Shown in pieces: positions 8,005 through 16,339 of a stretch of 25,391 nt of DNA. Every line of letters starts with the position of its first letter. Position 1 is the first letter of the stretch. The DNA comes from UBA6120 sp964639215. GTDB taxonomy: Bacteria > Bacillota_I > Bacilli_A > RFN20 > CAG-826. The notes under the pieces are model-generated. The model saw only the letters and a program-made list of their open reading frames with translations. It did no database searches and was not told the DNA's origin. The stretch covers positions 1 through 25,391 of the forward strand of contig CAZXCV010000016.1 in assembly GCA_964639215.1 (NCBI GenBank), read 5' to 3'. A program made the position numbers and the translations under genes.

Positions 8005-9434
8005 TGAAAATATTAATGGTGAGTAGCGAAGCCAATCCTTACGCGAAGACCGGGGGTCTTGCCGATGTCGTTTATGCATTGGCCAAAGAGTTAACAATTA
8101 AGGGTGAAGAAGCGGCCATCGTCTTACCTTATTACCAATCGGTTATTAAACGTGTTAATGGCAACATTAAGAATGTTGGTTCATTTGACGTTTTTATGTC
8201 ATGGCGGAAACAACACGCCGACTTGTATCGAACTTATGTCGATGGTATCACCTACTATTTTATTGGCAATTCTTATTATTTCAATCGCGATAACCTTTAT
8301 GGTTATTATGATGATATCGAACGATTCGCTTTCTATACTTTAGCCGTGCGAAATATGCTGAAGTTTTTAAAATATAAACCACGAATTATTCACATTCATG
8401 ATTGGCAAGCCGGGATGCTTCCCGCCTTAATAAAAGAACAAAATAGCGATGATCCGTTTTATCAAAATATGAAATTCGTCACTACAATTCATAATCCAGC
8501 CTTTCAAGGATTGTTTGATCCTTTTTTGCTCAGTGATTTTTATGGTCTTTCTGACGAACTTTACCGATCTGGTAAAGTGCGCTTTAAGGGTGCTGTTAGT
8601 AGCTTAAAAGCCGCGATCATGTATAGTGAGAAAATTACGACGGTGTCGCCTTCTCATGCTCAAGAATTATTGACGGAAGCAGGCGGCCATGATTTAAATC
8701 ATGTCCTCCAATATTGCCTTGATGATTTTAGTGGCATTCTCAATGGCATCGATTATGAAGAATGGAATCCCCAAACTGATGACCGCCTACCATTTAAATA
8801 TGGCTTTAATGACTTTAAAATTGGTAAATCTCGTAATAAGCAATCATTACTAGAAACATTTGGTTTACCGCTTAACGACGGTCCATTATTCGGGCTTGTG
8901 TCACGACTGACATGGCAAAAAGGTATCGATTTAATTACGAATGCGATTCCATATTTAATTAGTCGTGGGGCAAGCGTCATTATTTTGGGTAGCGGTGAGT
9001 ACAATGCCGAACAAGATTTACTGAAACTGACCGAGCGCTTTCCCCAAAAACTTGCTGTGAAAATTGGCTATGACGAGGATGTTGCGCATCGCATTTACGC
9101 GAGTAGTGACTTCTTTTTAATGCCGTCGCTATTTGAACCATGCGGAATTTCGCAAATGATCAGCCTCCGTTACGGCACGCTTCCAATCGTACGGATGACG
9201 GGTGGTTTGATTGATACGATTACACCATTCACCGGCGCAAACATCGATGTCGCTAACGGTTATGGTTTCTACGATTATACGAGCAATGCCTTTAATGATA
9301 CACTTGGTTGGGCACTCGATAACTATCAACAAAAAGAAACGCACGCCCAGTTAATTTTCAATGCATTCAAGAGTCAAAATGATTGGGCAAAATCGGCTGA
9401 TGAGTACTTAAAACTATATCAAGCAATTGAATAG
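8004..9434 (+). CDS. glgA: Glycogen synthase GlgA (ADP-glucose-dependent, GT5)
   Basis: GlgA extends alpha-1,4-glucan chains from ADP-glucose. KTGGLADV at residues 15-22 is the classic GT5 signature. HDWQAG is in the N-terminal domain, and the C-terminal domain has SRLTWQKGIDL, SLFEPCGISQM and TGGLIDT. The length of 476 matches GlgA of Bacillota. The start codon is GTG at 8004, sharing one base with the glgD stop. A CAGGGAGA at 7987-7994 serves as ribosome binding site. The leuS promoter -35 lies in the last codons and stop of this gene. No branching enzyme or phosphorylase gene is visible in the window, so glycogen branching and breakdown must be encoded elsewhere. Confidence 0.95.
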   Translation: MKILMVSSEANPYAKTGGLADVVYALAKELTIKGEEAAIVLPYYQSVIKRVNGNIKNVGSFDVFMSWRKQHADLYRTYVDGITYYFIGNSYYFNRDNLYGYYDDIERFAFYTLAVRNMLKFLKYKPRIIHIHDWQAGMLPALIKEQNSDDPFYQNMKFVTTIHNPAFQGLFDPFLLSDFYGLSDELYRSGKVRFKGAVSSLKAAIMYSEKITTVSPSHAQELLTEAGGHDLNHVLQYCLDDFSGILNGIDYEEWNPQTDDRLPFKYGFNDFKIGKSRNKQSLLETFGLPLNDGPLFGLVSRLTWQKGIDLITNAIPYLISRGASVIILGSGEYNAEQDLLKLTERFPQKLAVKIGYDEDVAHRIYASSDFFLMPSLFEPCGISQMISLRYGTLPIVRMTGGLIDTITPFTGANIDVANGYGFYDYTSNAFNDTLGWALDNYQQKETHAQLIFNAFKSQNDWAKSADEYLKLYQAIE

Positions 9435-9454
9435 TATATTAAGATGTGTATAAT
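9427..9454 (+). promoter_or_regulatory. leuS promoter
   Basis: TTGAAT at 9427-9432 and TATAAT at 9449-9454 are separated by 16 bases. The -35 box sits at the end of glgA. The start of transcription would fall near 9461, just before the first strand of the T-box stem I. Confidence 0.75.
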
Positions 9455-9459
9455 TACTT

Positions 9460-9650
9460 TATTAACATCGTCCACTAAGAAACAAATTGTAAGAGCGAGC
9501 CTTGATGGTGCAAGAAGGACACAAGTTTCATCTCACGGACGCATGATGTTACGGTTCCCCGTTATCGGATTATAAGCGCACAATCAGATTGTTGTGAAGT
9601 AAGGTGGTACCGCGCGGAAGCGTCCTTTCTAGGGCGTTTTTATATTTTTT
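9460..9650 (+). promoter_or_regulatory. T-box leader of leuS (leucine, specifier CUC)
   Basis: This leader reads uncharged tRNA-Leu and controls leuS by transcription antitermination. The T-box element AAGGTGGTACCGCG starts at 9601, with TGGT at 9605-9608 able to pair with an ACCA tRNA end. Stem I can be closed by ACATC (9465-9469) with GATGT (9545-9549) and GTCC (9470-9473) with GGAC (9537-9540). The loop between carries CTC at 9532-9534, followed by A. CUC is the usual leucine specifier. The terminator is AGCGTCC (9619-9625), a TTTCTA loop and GGGCGTT (9632-9638), followed by a T-rich run to 9650. The AGUA and GAA loop-E bases typical of the specifier region are not obvious. Confidence 0.88.
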
Positions 9651-9661
9651 AGGAGGTAATT

Positions 9662-12064
9662 ATGATTTACGAATTTGATAAGATTGATAAAAAGTGGCAA
9701 GCTCGGTGGGAGCAAGAAGCCACCTTTAAAACTGATTTATATGATTTTACACGTCCAAAATTTTACGTGCTTGATATGTTCCCATATCCGTCGGGTCAAG
9801 GGTTGCATGTCGGCCATCCACGTGGGTATTTAGCCTCAGACATTGTCGCCAGAATGAAACGGATGCAAGGATTCAATGTCTTGCACCCGATGGGTTGGGA
9901 TGCGTTTGGATTACCCGCAGAACAATATGCGTTAAAGACGAATAATCATCCAGCGGCATTCACAAAACGCAACATTGATACTTTTAGGCGTCAAATCAAG
10001 CAACTCGGTCTTAGTTATGATTGGTCACTGGAATTGGCGACAACTGATCCCGGTTATTACCAGTGGACCCAATGGATTTTTCTAAAACTATTTGAACATG
10101 GACTAGCTTATATCGATGAGAAACCGGTCAATTATTGTCCAGAGCTAGGGACTGTCTTATCAAACGAAGAAGTTGTCGATGGAAAGAGCGAAGTTGGCGG
10201 ATTCCCAGTCATCAAGAAAATGATGAAGCAATGGGTCTTACGGATTACTTCATACGCTGACCGCTTACTCGAAGGGCTCGACACACTCGATTGGCCAAAT
10301 AGCACTTTGCTAATGCAACGAAATTGGATTGGCCGCTCAGAGGGTACCGATATCACGTTTAAAGTTGCTGATTCACCTTTGACGTTTTCGGTGTTTACGA
10401 CACGGGCAGACACTTTATTTGGCTGTACATATTGCTGTTTAGCACCTGAGCATCCACTTGTAATGCAAATTGTCACGAAAGCACAAGCTGATGAAGTGGC
10501 AGCCTATATCACGTTGACAGCGGCAAAAACAGATTTAGAACGGACAGAATTAAATAAAAATAAGACCGGTGTTTTTACTGGTGCCTATGCGATTAATCCG
10601 ATTAATAACACGAAGGTTCCCATATGGATTGCCGATTACGTACTAGCAAGTTACGGTGGTGGCGCGGTCATGGCAGTTCCCGCTCACGATGATCGTGATT
10701 ATGAGTTTGCGACAAAATATGAGCTCCCGATTGTTCAAGTTGTCGAAGGTGACATATCGAAAACCGCCTATACTGGCGAAGGTCTGCATATCAACTCGGA
10801 TTTCATTAATGGACTTGATGTCATAAATGCGAAAAAAGCTGTCACTGAGCGACTGATTTCATTAGAGGTTGGTTCGTTTAAGGTCCAATATAAATTACGC
10901 GATTGGCTCTTTTCACGGCAACGTTATTGGGGCGAACCGATTCCAATCGCGTATTTTGAGGGTGAACAAAAACCTCACGCTTTAAAATTTTCCGACCTAC
11001 CATTGCTACTACCACAACTAGACGCCTATAAACCAAGTGGCGAGGGTTTATCACCACTTGCGAATGCCTCTGATTGGGTTAACCTTACAATTGAAGGCAA
11101 GAAAGCCATTCGCGAACTGAATACCATGCCACAGTGGGCCGGTTCATGCTGGTACTATTTACGTTATCTTGACCCCAAAAATGAAATAGCAATCGCTGAT
11201 TCCAAACTGCTCGCTCATTGGCTTCCAGTCGATTTATACATCGGAGGAGCTGAGCATGCCGTACTGCATCTTCTTTATGCTCGTTTCTGGCACAAATTTC
11301 TTTATGATATTGGTGTCGTTACGAGTCCCGAACCATTCAAACGCTTATTCCATCAAGGGATGATTTTAGGTGACAATGGTGAAAAGATGTCGAAATCACG
11401 TGGTAATGTCGTCAACCCTGATGATCTCTTAACGACATATGGCACTGATTCTTTACGCTTATATGAAATGTTTATGGGTCCGCTTGAAGCGACGTTACCG
11501 TGGGCAACAACTGGAATTGATGGCTCTAAACGATTTATCGATCGTGTTGCGCGACTTTTGACTGAGCCTGAATTTGTCGCCTTACATACCGATACAAATG
11601 AGCACGAACTCGACTATATCTATCATTACACTGTTAAAAAAGTTACAAACGATATCGAGACATTGCAATTGAATACCGCCATCTCTCAACTTATGATCTT
11701 CACAAATGAAGCCTATCGGGCTAAGTCGCTTTATCGCCCGTATCTTGAAGGTTTCTTAAAACTTTTTAGCGTTTTTTGTCCTCATATTGGTGAAGAATTG
11801 TATGAAGCTCTTGGGCATACGTCCCTCATCGCCAAAGCAACATGGCCAACCTATGATCCACGACTATTAATTAAAGACGAAATAATCTATGCAATCCAAG
11901 TAAATGGAAAACTACGCAGTTCGATAACTGTGGATCTTCAAATCAGTGAAGAAGCGCTGAAGATTGAAGTGCTTAAAGATAGTACAGTGTTAAAATTCCT
12001 TGGCAATTCTTTGATAAAACGGTGGATTATCGTTAAAAACAAAATTGTGAATATTGTTATTTAA
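9662..12064 (+). CDS. leuS: Leucyl-tRNA synthetase
   Basis: LeuRS charges tRNA-Leu with leucine in the cytosol and edits mischarged products. The class I HIGH motif is HVGH at residues 49-52, and KMSKS is at 575-579. Between them is the CP1 editing domain (about 220-400) with TRADTLFG and AVPAHDDRDYEFA, including the conserved aspartate of that second motif. The C-terminal anticodon-binding domain ends with YAIQVNGKLRSS. The length of 800 is normal for bacterial LeuRS. AGGAGG at 9651-9656 sets the start. The T-box leader and promoter directly upstream make it a separate transcription unit regulated by leucine-tRNA charging. Confidence 0.97.
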   Translation: MIYEFDKIDKKWQARWEQEATFKTDLYDFTRPKFYVLDMFPYPSGQGLHVGHPRGYLASDIVARMKRMQGFNVLHPMGWDAFGLPAEQYALKTNNHPAAFTKRNIDTFRRQIKQLGLSYDWSLELATTDPGYYQWTQWIFLKLFEHGLAYIDEKPVNYCPELGTVLSNEEVVDGKSEVGGFPVIKKMMKQWVLRITSYADRLLEGLDTLDWPNSTLLMQRNWIGRSEGTDITFKVADSPLTFSVFTTRADTLFGCTYCCLAPEHPLVMQIVTKAQADEVAAYITLTAAKTDLERTELNKNKTGVFTGAYAINPINNTKVPIWIADYVLASYGGGAVMAVPAHDDRDYEFATKYELPIVQVVEGDISKTAYTGEGLHINSDFINGLDVINAKKAVTERLISLEVGSFKVQYKLRDWLFSRQRYWGEPIPIAYFEGEQKPHALKFSDLPLLLPQLDAYKPSGEGLSPLANASDWVNLTIEGKKAIRELNTMPQWAGSCWYYLRYLDPKNEIAIADSKLLAHWLPVDLYIGGAEHAVLHLLYARFWHKFLYDIGVVTSPEPFKRLFHQGMILGDNGEKMSKSRGNVVNPDDLLTTYGTDSLRLYEMFMGPLEATLPWATTGIDGSKRFIDRVARLLTEPEFVALHTDTNEHELDYIYHYTVKKVTNDIETLQLNTAISQLMIFTNEAYRAKSLYRPYLEGFLKLFSVFCPHIGEELYEALGHTSLIAKATWPTYDPRLLIKDEIIYAIQVNGKLRSSITVDLQISEEALKIEVLKDSTVLKFLGNSLIKRWIIVKNKIVNIVI

Positions 12065-12104
12065 AAAATGAAAAGTGATCTCGTGCGAGATCACTGTTTA
12101 TCTT
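12063..12104. terminator. Bidirectional terminator between leuS and the lipoprotein gene
   Basis: A perfect 10-bp stem, AGTGATCTCG (12074-12083) with CGAGATCACT (12086-12095), has only two bases between its arms. On the plus strand it is followed by a weak U run. On the minus strand it is followed by a good one, from the A-rich 12063-12074. It can therefore end leuS from one side and the lipoprotein message from the other. The rest of 12105-12217 shows no gene. Confidence 0.75.
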
Positions 12105-12217
12105 GCCAAATATTATTAAGCCGATGGTAGTCAAATTATCATTGGATAGATTAGCATGTTTTATTCAAAGAAATTTTGTAGAGTTAGAAAAAGATGTATC
12201 CCCATTATTTCATTGAT

Positions 12218-13378
12218 TTAAACGCTTAAATTATGATCTTCGTCTTTTTCCCAGTTTATTTCAAAGAGTTCATATTCTTCTAAATCTTCTGGAAGCGTGA
12301 TTGTTACTGGTTCGCTAAATTTATTTATAACGAATCTCGTGGTTGTATCGATATCGATTACTTCAGTATATGCAATATCATCTTCAATTTGTTGAGACGT
12401 TTGCTCATCCCAATAATAGTAATCATATCTATCATCAATCGTTAAGGTAACATCGATTGCTACTTCAAAATACGAGAGAATATTACGGGTCGTATTAATC
12501 CCGACTTCTATACGGAATTCATCTAGATCAATCATGGAAATGGTCCTATTAACCTCGGCGTCAAATTCTGCCTGCATGCTTGAATCAAGACTTGATGGAA
12601 GATCAGGATTTTCTTGACGAGCAACTTCAAGCATCACGGATTCAACAAGATCTGGTAGATCAGCGCTTGTGAGCTCATAGGTAATTCGCAGTTCATTGCC
12701 GACCATCGCGGTCGTTAGGTTCGGCATCATCGCCATAATTGGTAATAATTCAGCAATTTTCGTATCAACCTCTGATGATGTTGGGATGTTTTCAATATTC
12801 GTTAAGTTTGGTAGTTTCGTTTCTACATCAGAAGGTAGTGGGACTTTCGCCCTGGTTGGTAGTGGATTTTCAGGATCCTGCATCTCGCTTAAAAGTGCGT
12901 GTAGATCAAGCGCTGTGCTGAAATCAAGGTAACCAAATTCGCTTTGATAATAGGCATTAAAAACTTGATTTGTGAATGATTGATCAATCGATGTGCCTTT
13001 GTTCTCATCCCAATGTTCGATTGAAGCTTCGTTAATCGTTAGATTAAGCGCTCCCATTGGATTATCTCCCCAAAAATCATCCACCTGAGCGTTAATCGAG
13101 GCATCAATGGTTAGATGAGTACTTTCGTCGATTTTACCATGTGTATTCTCTTCAACATTACGAGTGTGTGAGACAGTAGAATCTGTTGTTATCGTCACAT
13201 CAAATGAACCAATCGTCATACTCGTCATATTAGCCATCGCTCTGAGCATTGTCTCGTTAGCAACATCTTCAGAGGTCATTTGACTTGAATGAGTGCTCGA
13301 GAACCCAAAACTAAAATTACACGCGGATAGGCTAATGATTGTAAGTGTAGATAACATTACGATTAATGGTTTCCGCAT
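12218..13378 (-). CDS. Predicted lipoprotein of unknown function
   Basis: I do not recognise this 386-residue protein. It has a clear type II signal peptide: MRKP, then a hydrophobic stretch, then the lipobox LSAC with Cys20 as the lipidation site. The mature part should sit on the outer face of the membrane. It is acidic and rich in Ser, Thr, Asp and Glu. Segments with alternating hydrophobic residues suggest beta strands (for example IGSFDVTITTDSTVSH). A Pro/Asn-rich middle part lies at about 170-210, and a Tyr-rich stretch (DDRYDYYYWDEQ) at about 325-336. A LolA-like strand-rich fold for lipid or peptide binding is one guess. The start is set by AAGGAGGA ten bases before ATG. It stands alone between leuS and coaX on the opposite strand. 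Confidence 0.85.
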   Translation of the reverse strand: MRKPLIVMLSTLTIISLSACNFSFGFSSTHSSQMTSEDVANETMLRAMANMTSMTIGSFDVTITTDSTVSHTRNVEENTHGKIDESTHLTIDASINAQVDDFWGDNPMGALNLTINEASIEHWDENKGTSIDQSFTNQVFNAYYQSEFGYLDFSTALDLHALLSEMQDPENPLPTRAKVPLPSDVETKLPNLTNIENIPTSSEVDTKIAELLPIMAMMPNLTTAMVGNELRITYELTSADLPDLVESVMLEVARQENPDLPSSLDSSMQAEFDAEVNRTISMIDLDEFRIEVGINTTRNILSYFEVAIDVTLTIDDRYDYYYWDEQTSQQIEDDIAYTEVIDIDTTTRFVINKFSEPVTITLPEDLEEYELFEINWEKDEDHNLSV

Positions 13379-13567
13379 AATATAGTCCTCCTTAACACAA
13401 GCAAACTATATTTTTATACTAAGCCTTGAAAACATCCATTACTATAGATGCGAGCAATAAATTGCAAAAAAATATATCAAGATTTATTCGCCATTATAAA
13501 TCCGTTATAATATAAATATTATGTGTCGCACGATACTTGTTTCGGCAAGATGGTAGCAAGGAGCACA
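13379..13567. promoter_or_regulatory. Divergent promoter region between the lipoprotein gene and coaX
   Basis: For coaX, TATAAT lies at 13506-13511 with a weak -35 (TTTATT, 13483-13488). For the lipoprotein gene on the minus strand there are several possible pairs. One is TTTTCA (13432-13427) with TATAGT (13410-13405), a 16-base spacer. Another is TTTGCA (13468-13463) with TATAGT (13446-13441). The sequence does not let me choose. No extra gene is seen. Confidence 0.5.
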
Positions 13568-14332
13568 ATGATCATACTCGTAGATTTGGGCAATAGTGCC
13601 CTGACAATCGGTGTTTATGACGGCGATGGTTGCCGACATCGATTTTTTACAAATACCGATATCAGAAAAACGGCGATTGAATATCAACTGATTATCGCTT
13701 CCTTTTTAAAAACGATTGTTGATCCTTTTTTGCACTGTGACGCTGTCGTCTTATGCAGTGTCGTCCCTCCATTAACACCAGTTATCCAAACGGCTTTACA
13801 AACGTTAATTGATGCACCACTGATGACGCTTGGTAAAAAAATTAAAACTGGGATTGCACTTCACGTTGATCATCCAAGTGAAGTTGGCGCTGATCTTGTC
13901 GCGGCTAGTGTTGCCGGGATTGCACGATACAAAGCACCACTTGTCATCGCTGATTTGGGAACGGCTTCTAAAATTATTGCGCTTGATGCAACAGGCGCAT
14001 TCGTTGGTGTGACAATTGCGCCAGGTCTCATGGTCGCTCATCAAGGCCTGATTGGTCGTGCTTCTCAACTAGCGGAAGTCGATTTACAAATCCCCAAACA
14101 AGTGATTGGTCGAAACACGACCGATGCTGTTAATAGTGGCGCTCTTTATGGGCATGCAGCGATGGTTAGAGGATTAGCGACAAAGGTACAACAAGAATTA
14201 CAAACGACAAAACCAGTAATTCTGACCGGCGGTTATGCCAAATTAATAAGGCAATTGTTGCCAGATTTCATCTATGATGAAAATTTATTGTTAGATGGAT
14301 TACTACAAATCTATCATAAGAATCGAGGATAA
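13568..14332 (+). CDS. coaX: Type III pantothenate kinase-like protein (CoaX family)
   Basis: CoaX phosphorylates pantothenate, the first step of CoA synthesis. The N-terminal phosphate-binding motif VDLGNSALTIGVYDGD (residues 5-20) and the C-terminal region with GRNTTDAVNSGALYGH are typical. The length of 254 is normal. Two signatures depart from the family: the usual GADR reads GADL at 107-110, and the usual DFGTATT reads DLGTASK at 129-135. The Asp of GADR, the catalytic base in studied CoaX proteins, is kept. I chose ATG 13568, with AAGGAG at 13558-13563, because it gives the standard N-terminus; an earlier in-frame ATG at 13523 adds 15 residues unlike the family. An ECF S component follows six bases later, fitting pantothenate uptake. 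Confidence 0.85.
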   Translation: MIILVDLGNSALTIGVYDGDGCRHRFFTNTDIRKTAIEYQLIIASFLKTIVDPFLHCDAVVLCSVVPPLTPVIQTALQTLIDAPLMTLGKKIKTGIALHVDHPSEVGADLVAASVAGIARYKAPLVIADLGTASKIIALDATGAFVGVTIAPGLMVAHQGLIGRASQLAEVDLQIPKQVIGRNTTDAVNSGALYGHAAMVRGLATKVQQELQTTKPVILTGGYAKLIRQLLPDFIYDENLLLDGLLQIYHKNRG

Positions 14333-14337
14333 CGATT

Positions 14338-14979
14338 ATGCGTAACTCTAAAATAATTCAAATGTCACTTCATGCCTTGTTTCTCGGGTTAATGGCATTA
14401 ATGACCTTTATTCCTCAAATTGGGTTCATCTCAATCACACCGTTCATCGCGTTTACATTACTACACATTCCAGTGTTATTTGGAGCCTTGTTATTTGGAT
14501 GGCAAGCTGGATTAATCTATGGATTAGCATTTGGTCTCATGTCATTTATTCGGGCATTAATCGCCCCAGTTGGGATTCTTGACCCATACTTTGTCAATCC
14601 TCTCATCTCGATATTGCCACGGACGATTTTTGGACTACTAGCAGGTTTAACTTTCGATTTTGCAAAAATTATTAAGAATAACATTTATAACAAATTGTTC
14701 TTAGGCGTGACGAGTCTCGCCTTAACATTAATCCACTCAGTCCTTGTCCTCGTTATTTTAGGATTAATTGAAGGACCAGCGATTGATGCGAATCCTGATT
14801 TTATTGGTTTAGGAGTTGGAGTATATTGGACATTCATGGGGCTTGTGATTCTCACAAACGGGATTCCCGAAGCTATACTTGCTTTAATATTAGTACCGAT
14901 CTTAGCATTAGCAGTCCGACGTTACCCACGGTTTCAACTGATTGCTGATGCTTTTAAAAAGGAGAAAGCACATGAATAA
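14338..14979 (+). CDS. ECF transporter S component, probably for pantothenate (PanT-like)
   Basis: This 213-residue integral membrane protein has about six hydrophobic segments. It is the substrate-binding (S) subunit of an energy-coupling-factor transporter and should work with shared EcfA and EcfT units encoded elsewhere. The pattern near residues 40-70 (LLHIPVLFGALLFGWQAGLIYG) is the usual S-component core. Substrate cannot be read from sequence alone. The coaX gene immediately upstream makes pantothenate the best guess, because PanT is a known pantothenate S component of Bacillota. The gene starts at 14338 after GAGGATAACG and overlaps the following dipeptidase gene by eight bases. Confidence 0.8.
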   Translation: MRNSKIIQMSLHALFLGLMALMTFIPQIGFISITPFIAFTLLHIPVLFGALLFGWQAGLIYGLAFGLMSFIRALIAPVGILDPYFVNPLISILPRTIFGLLAGLTFDFAKIIKNNIYNKLFLGVTSLALTLIHSVLVLVILGLIEGPAIDANPDFIGLGVGVYWTFMGLVILTNGIPEAILALILVPILALAVRRYPRFQLIADAFKKEKAHE

Positions 14980-16339
14980 CAAATTTAAAATTATCGCCCA
15001 AGATTATTATGTCAAGGCTGAAAAATTACTGTGTGATTGGATTAAGATTGATTCGGTTTTTGATGAGCATAGTGTTACAAAGATGGCACCATTCGGACAA
15101 GGTGTGCATCAGGCACTGCAATCCATTGGAAAAATTGCCGAACAAGATGGGTTTATGGTCGATTATTGTGATGGCTATGCCACCGAGATTAGTTTTGGGC
15201 AAGGTCCAATTATTGGCATTTATGCCCACGCTGACGTAGTTCCCGTTTCAGGCACCTGGACGTATCCACCATTTGGTGGCATCCTCGCTCATGGAAAAAT
15301 TTATGGGCGTGGTGCTAGCGATGACAAAGGTCCGGCCATCGCTAGTTATATGGCGATGAAATTACTCCGGGACCAACAACTCATTAAAGGGTATAAGGTT
15401 CGCCTCGTCATCGGTGGTAATGAAGAACGAGGAAGCAGCTGCCTTCATTATTATTTCCATCATCTCAAAAAACCACATGCTGTGGCCGGATTCACACCAG
15501 ATGGTGAGTTTCCATTAATTTACGGTGAAAAAGGCATCAGTAACTATAAAATCGCGGGTCCACTAAATTTTAAACCGATCATCAAAATTAATGCTGGTGT
15601 CGTCGCTAACTCCGTAATCGACAAGGCTGAAGCTCTAATTAGACGTGATGAAAAGATTGATGCATTTTTAAAAAGTACATCATATAAGTACGAGTTACAT
15701 CATGATGGGGACGTTTCGATCGTGACATTTTTTGGCAAAGCTGCCCATGGATCTGTTCCTGAATATGGGGTTAACGCTGGAATACAATTACTTGAAGCAT
15801 TGGGTCGCTATTATCAAATTGGTCCACTGATGACATTTGCCCATCAATATAGTGATCCTTTTGGACGTAACCTTAATCAATACCACGAATCACCATTATT
15901 GCACCACACCACATTCAACGTCGGTTTAATTAATTATGAAAACGGTATTCTCTCGATTGTCGTTAATTTCCGCTTTCCAGAAACGATCGATATCAACGAG
16001 ACACTAGATGCTATCAATCAAACGAGCATCGCTCCAGTCACCATGTTGATGTACAGTCGTCCGCTACTGTTCAATCCAAAATCAGCGATGGTTCAAACTT
16101 TATTACGAGCATATCAAGAAGAATCGGGAGATTTAACCACACCAATGATGACAATCGGTGGCGGGACTTATGCTAAAGAGGCTGAAAACACGGTCGCCTT
16201 TGGTTCAAATTTTCCTGGCAAAGACGATCATATTCATGACGTTAATGAAAAAATTGATGTGGAAGACCTCCATCTAAGCATTGGCATTTATGCCCGGGCG
16301 ATTCATGATCTAGGACAGTTACATGCGTTTAAAAAATAA
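14972..16339 (+). CDS. pepV: M20-family dipeptidase, PepV type
   Basis: PepV is a cytosolic zinc dipeptidase that releases amino acids from dipeptides. HADVVPVSGTW (His86, Asp88) carries the first metal ligands. The bridging aspartate lies in GRGASDDKGP at about 118, and GGNEERGS at about 148-155 has the catalytic glutamate pair. FTPDGEFPLIYGEKG is typical of the PepV/Sapep branch. GGGTYAKE and FPGKDDHIHDVNEKI close the active site near the C-terminus. The length of 455 fits. I chose ATG 14972, preceded by AAAAAGGAG (14957-14963), over ATG 14942 inside panT. It overlaps panT by eight bases and trmB by seventeen. Confidence 0.9.
   Translation: MNNKFKIIAQDYYVKAEKLLCDWIKIDSVFDEHSVTKMAPFGQGVHQALQSIGKIAEQDGFMVDYCDGYATEISFGQGPIIGIYAHADVVPVSGTWTYPPFGGILAHGKIYGRGASDDKGPAIASYMAMKLLRDQQLIKGYKVRLVIGGNEERGSSCLHYYFHHLKKPHAVAGFTPDGEFPLIYGEKGISNYKIAGPLNFKPIIKINAGVVANSVIDKAEALIRRDEKIDAFLKSTSYKYELHHDGDVSIVTFFGKAAHGSVPEYGVNAGIQLLEALGRYYQIGPLMTFAHQYSDPFGRNLNQYHESPLLHHTTFNVGLINYENGILSIVVNFRFPETIDINETLDAINQTSIAPVTMLMYSRPLLFNPKSAMVQTLLRAYQEESGDLTTPMMTIGGGTYAKEAENTVAFGSNFPGKDDHIHDVNEKIDVEDLHLSIGIYARAIHDLGQLHAFKK

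Noticed and set aside
10132..10476. A 114-codon minus-strand frame opposite leuS
   Set aside because: It falls over the LeuRS editing domain, with no ribosome binding site or known motif.
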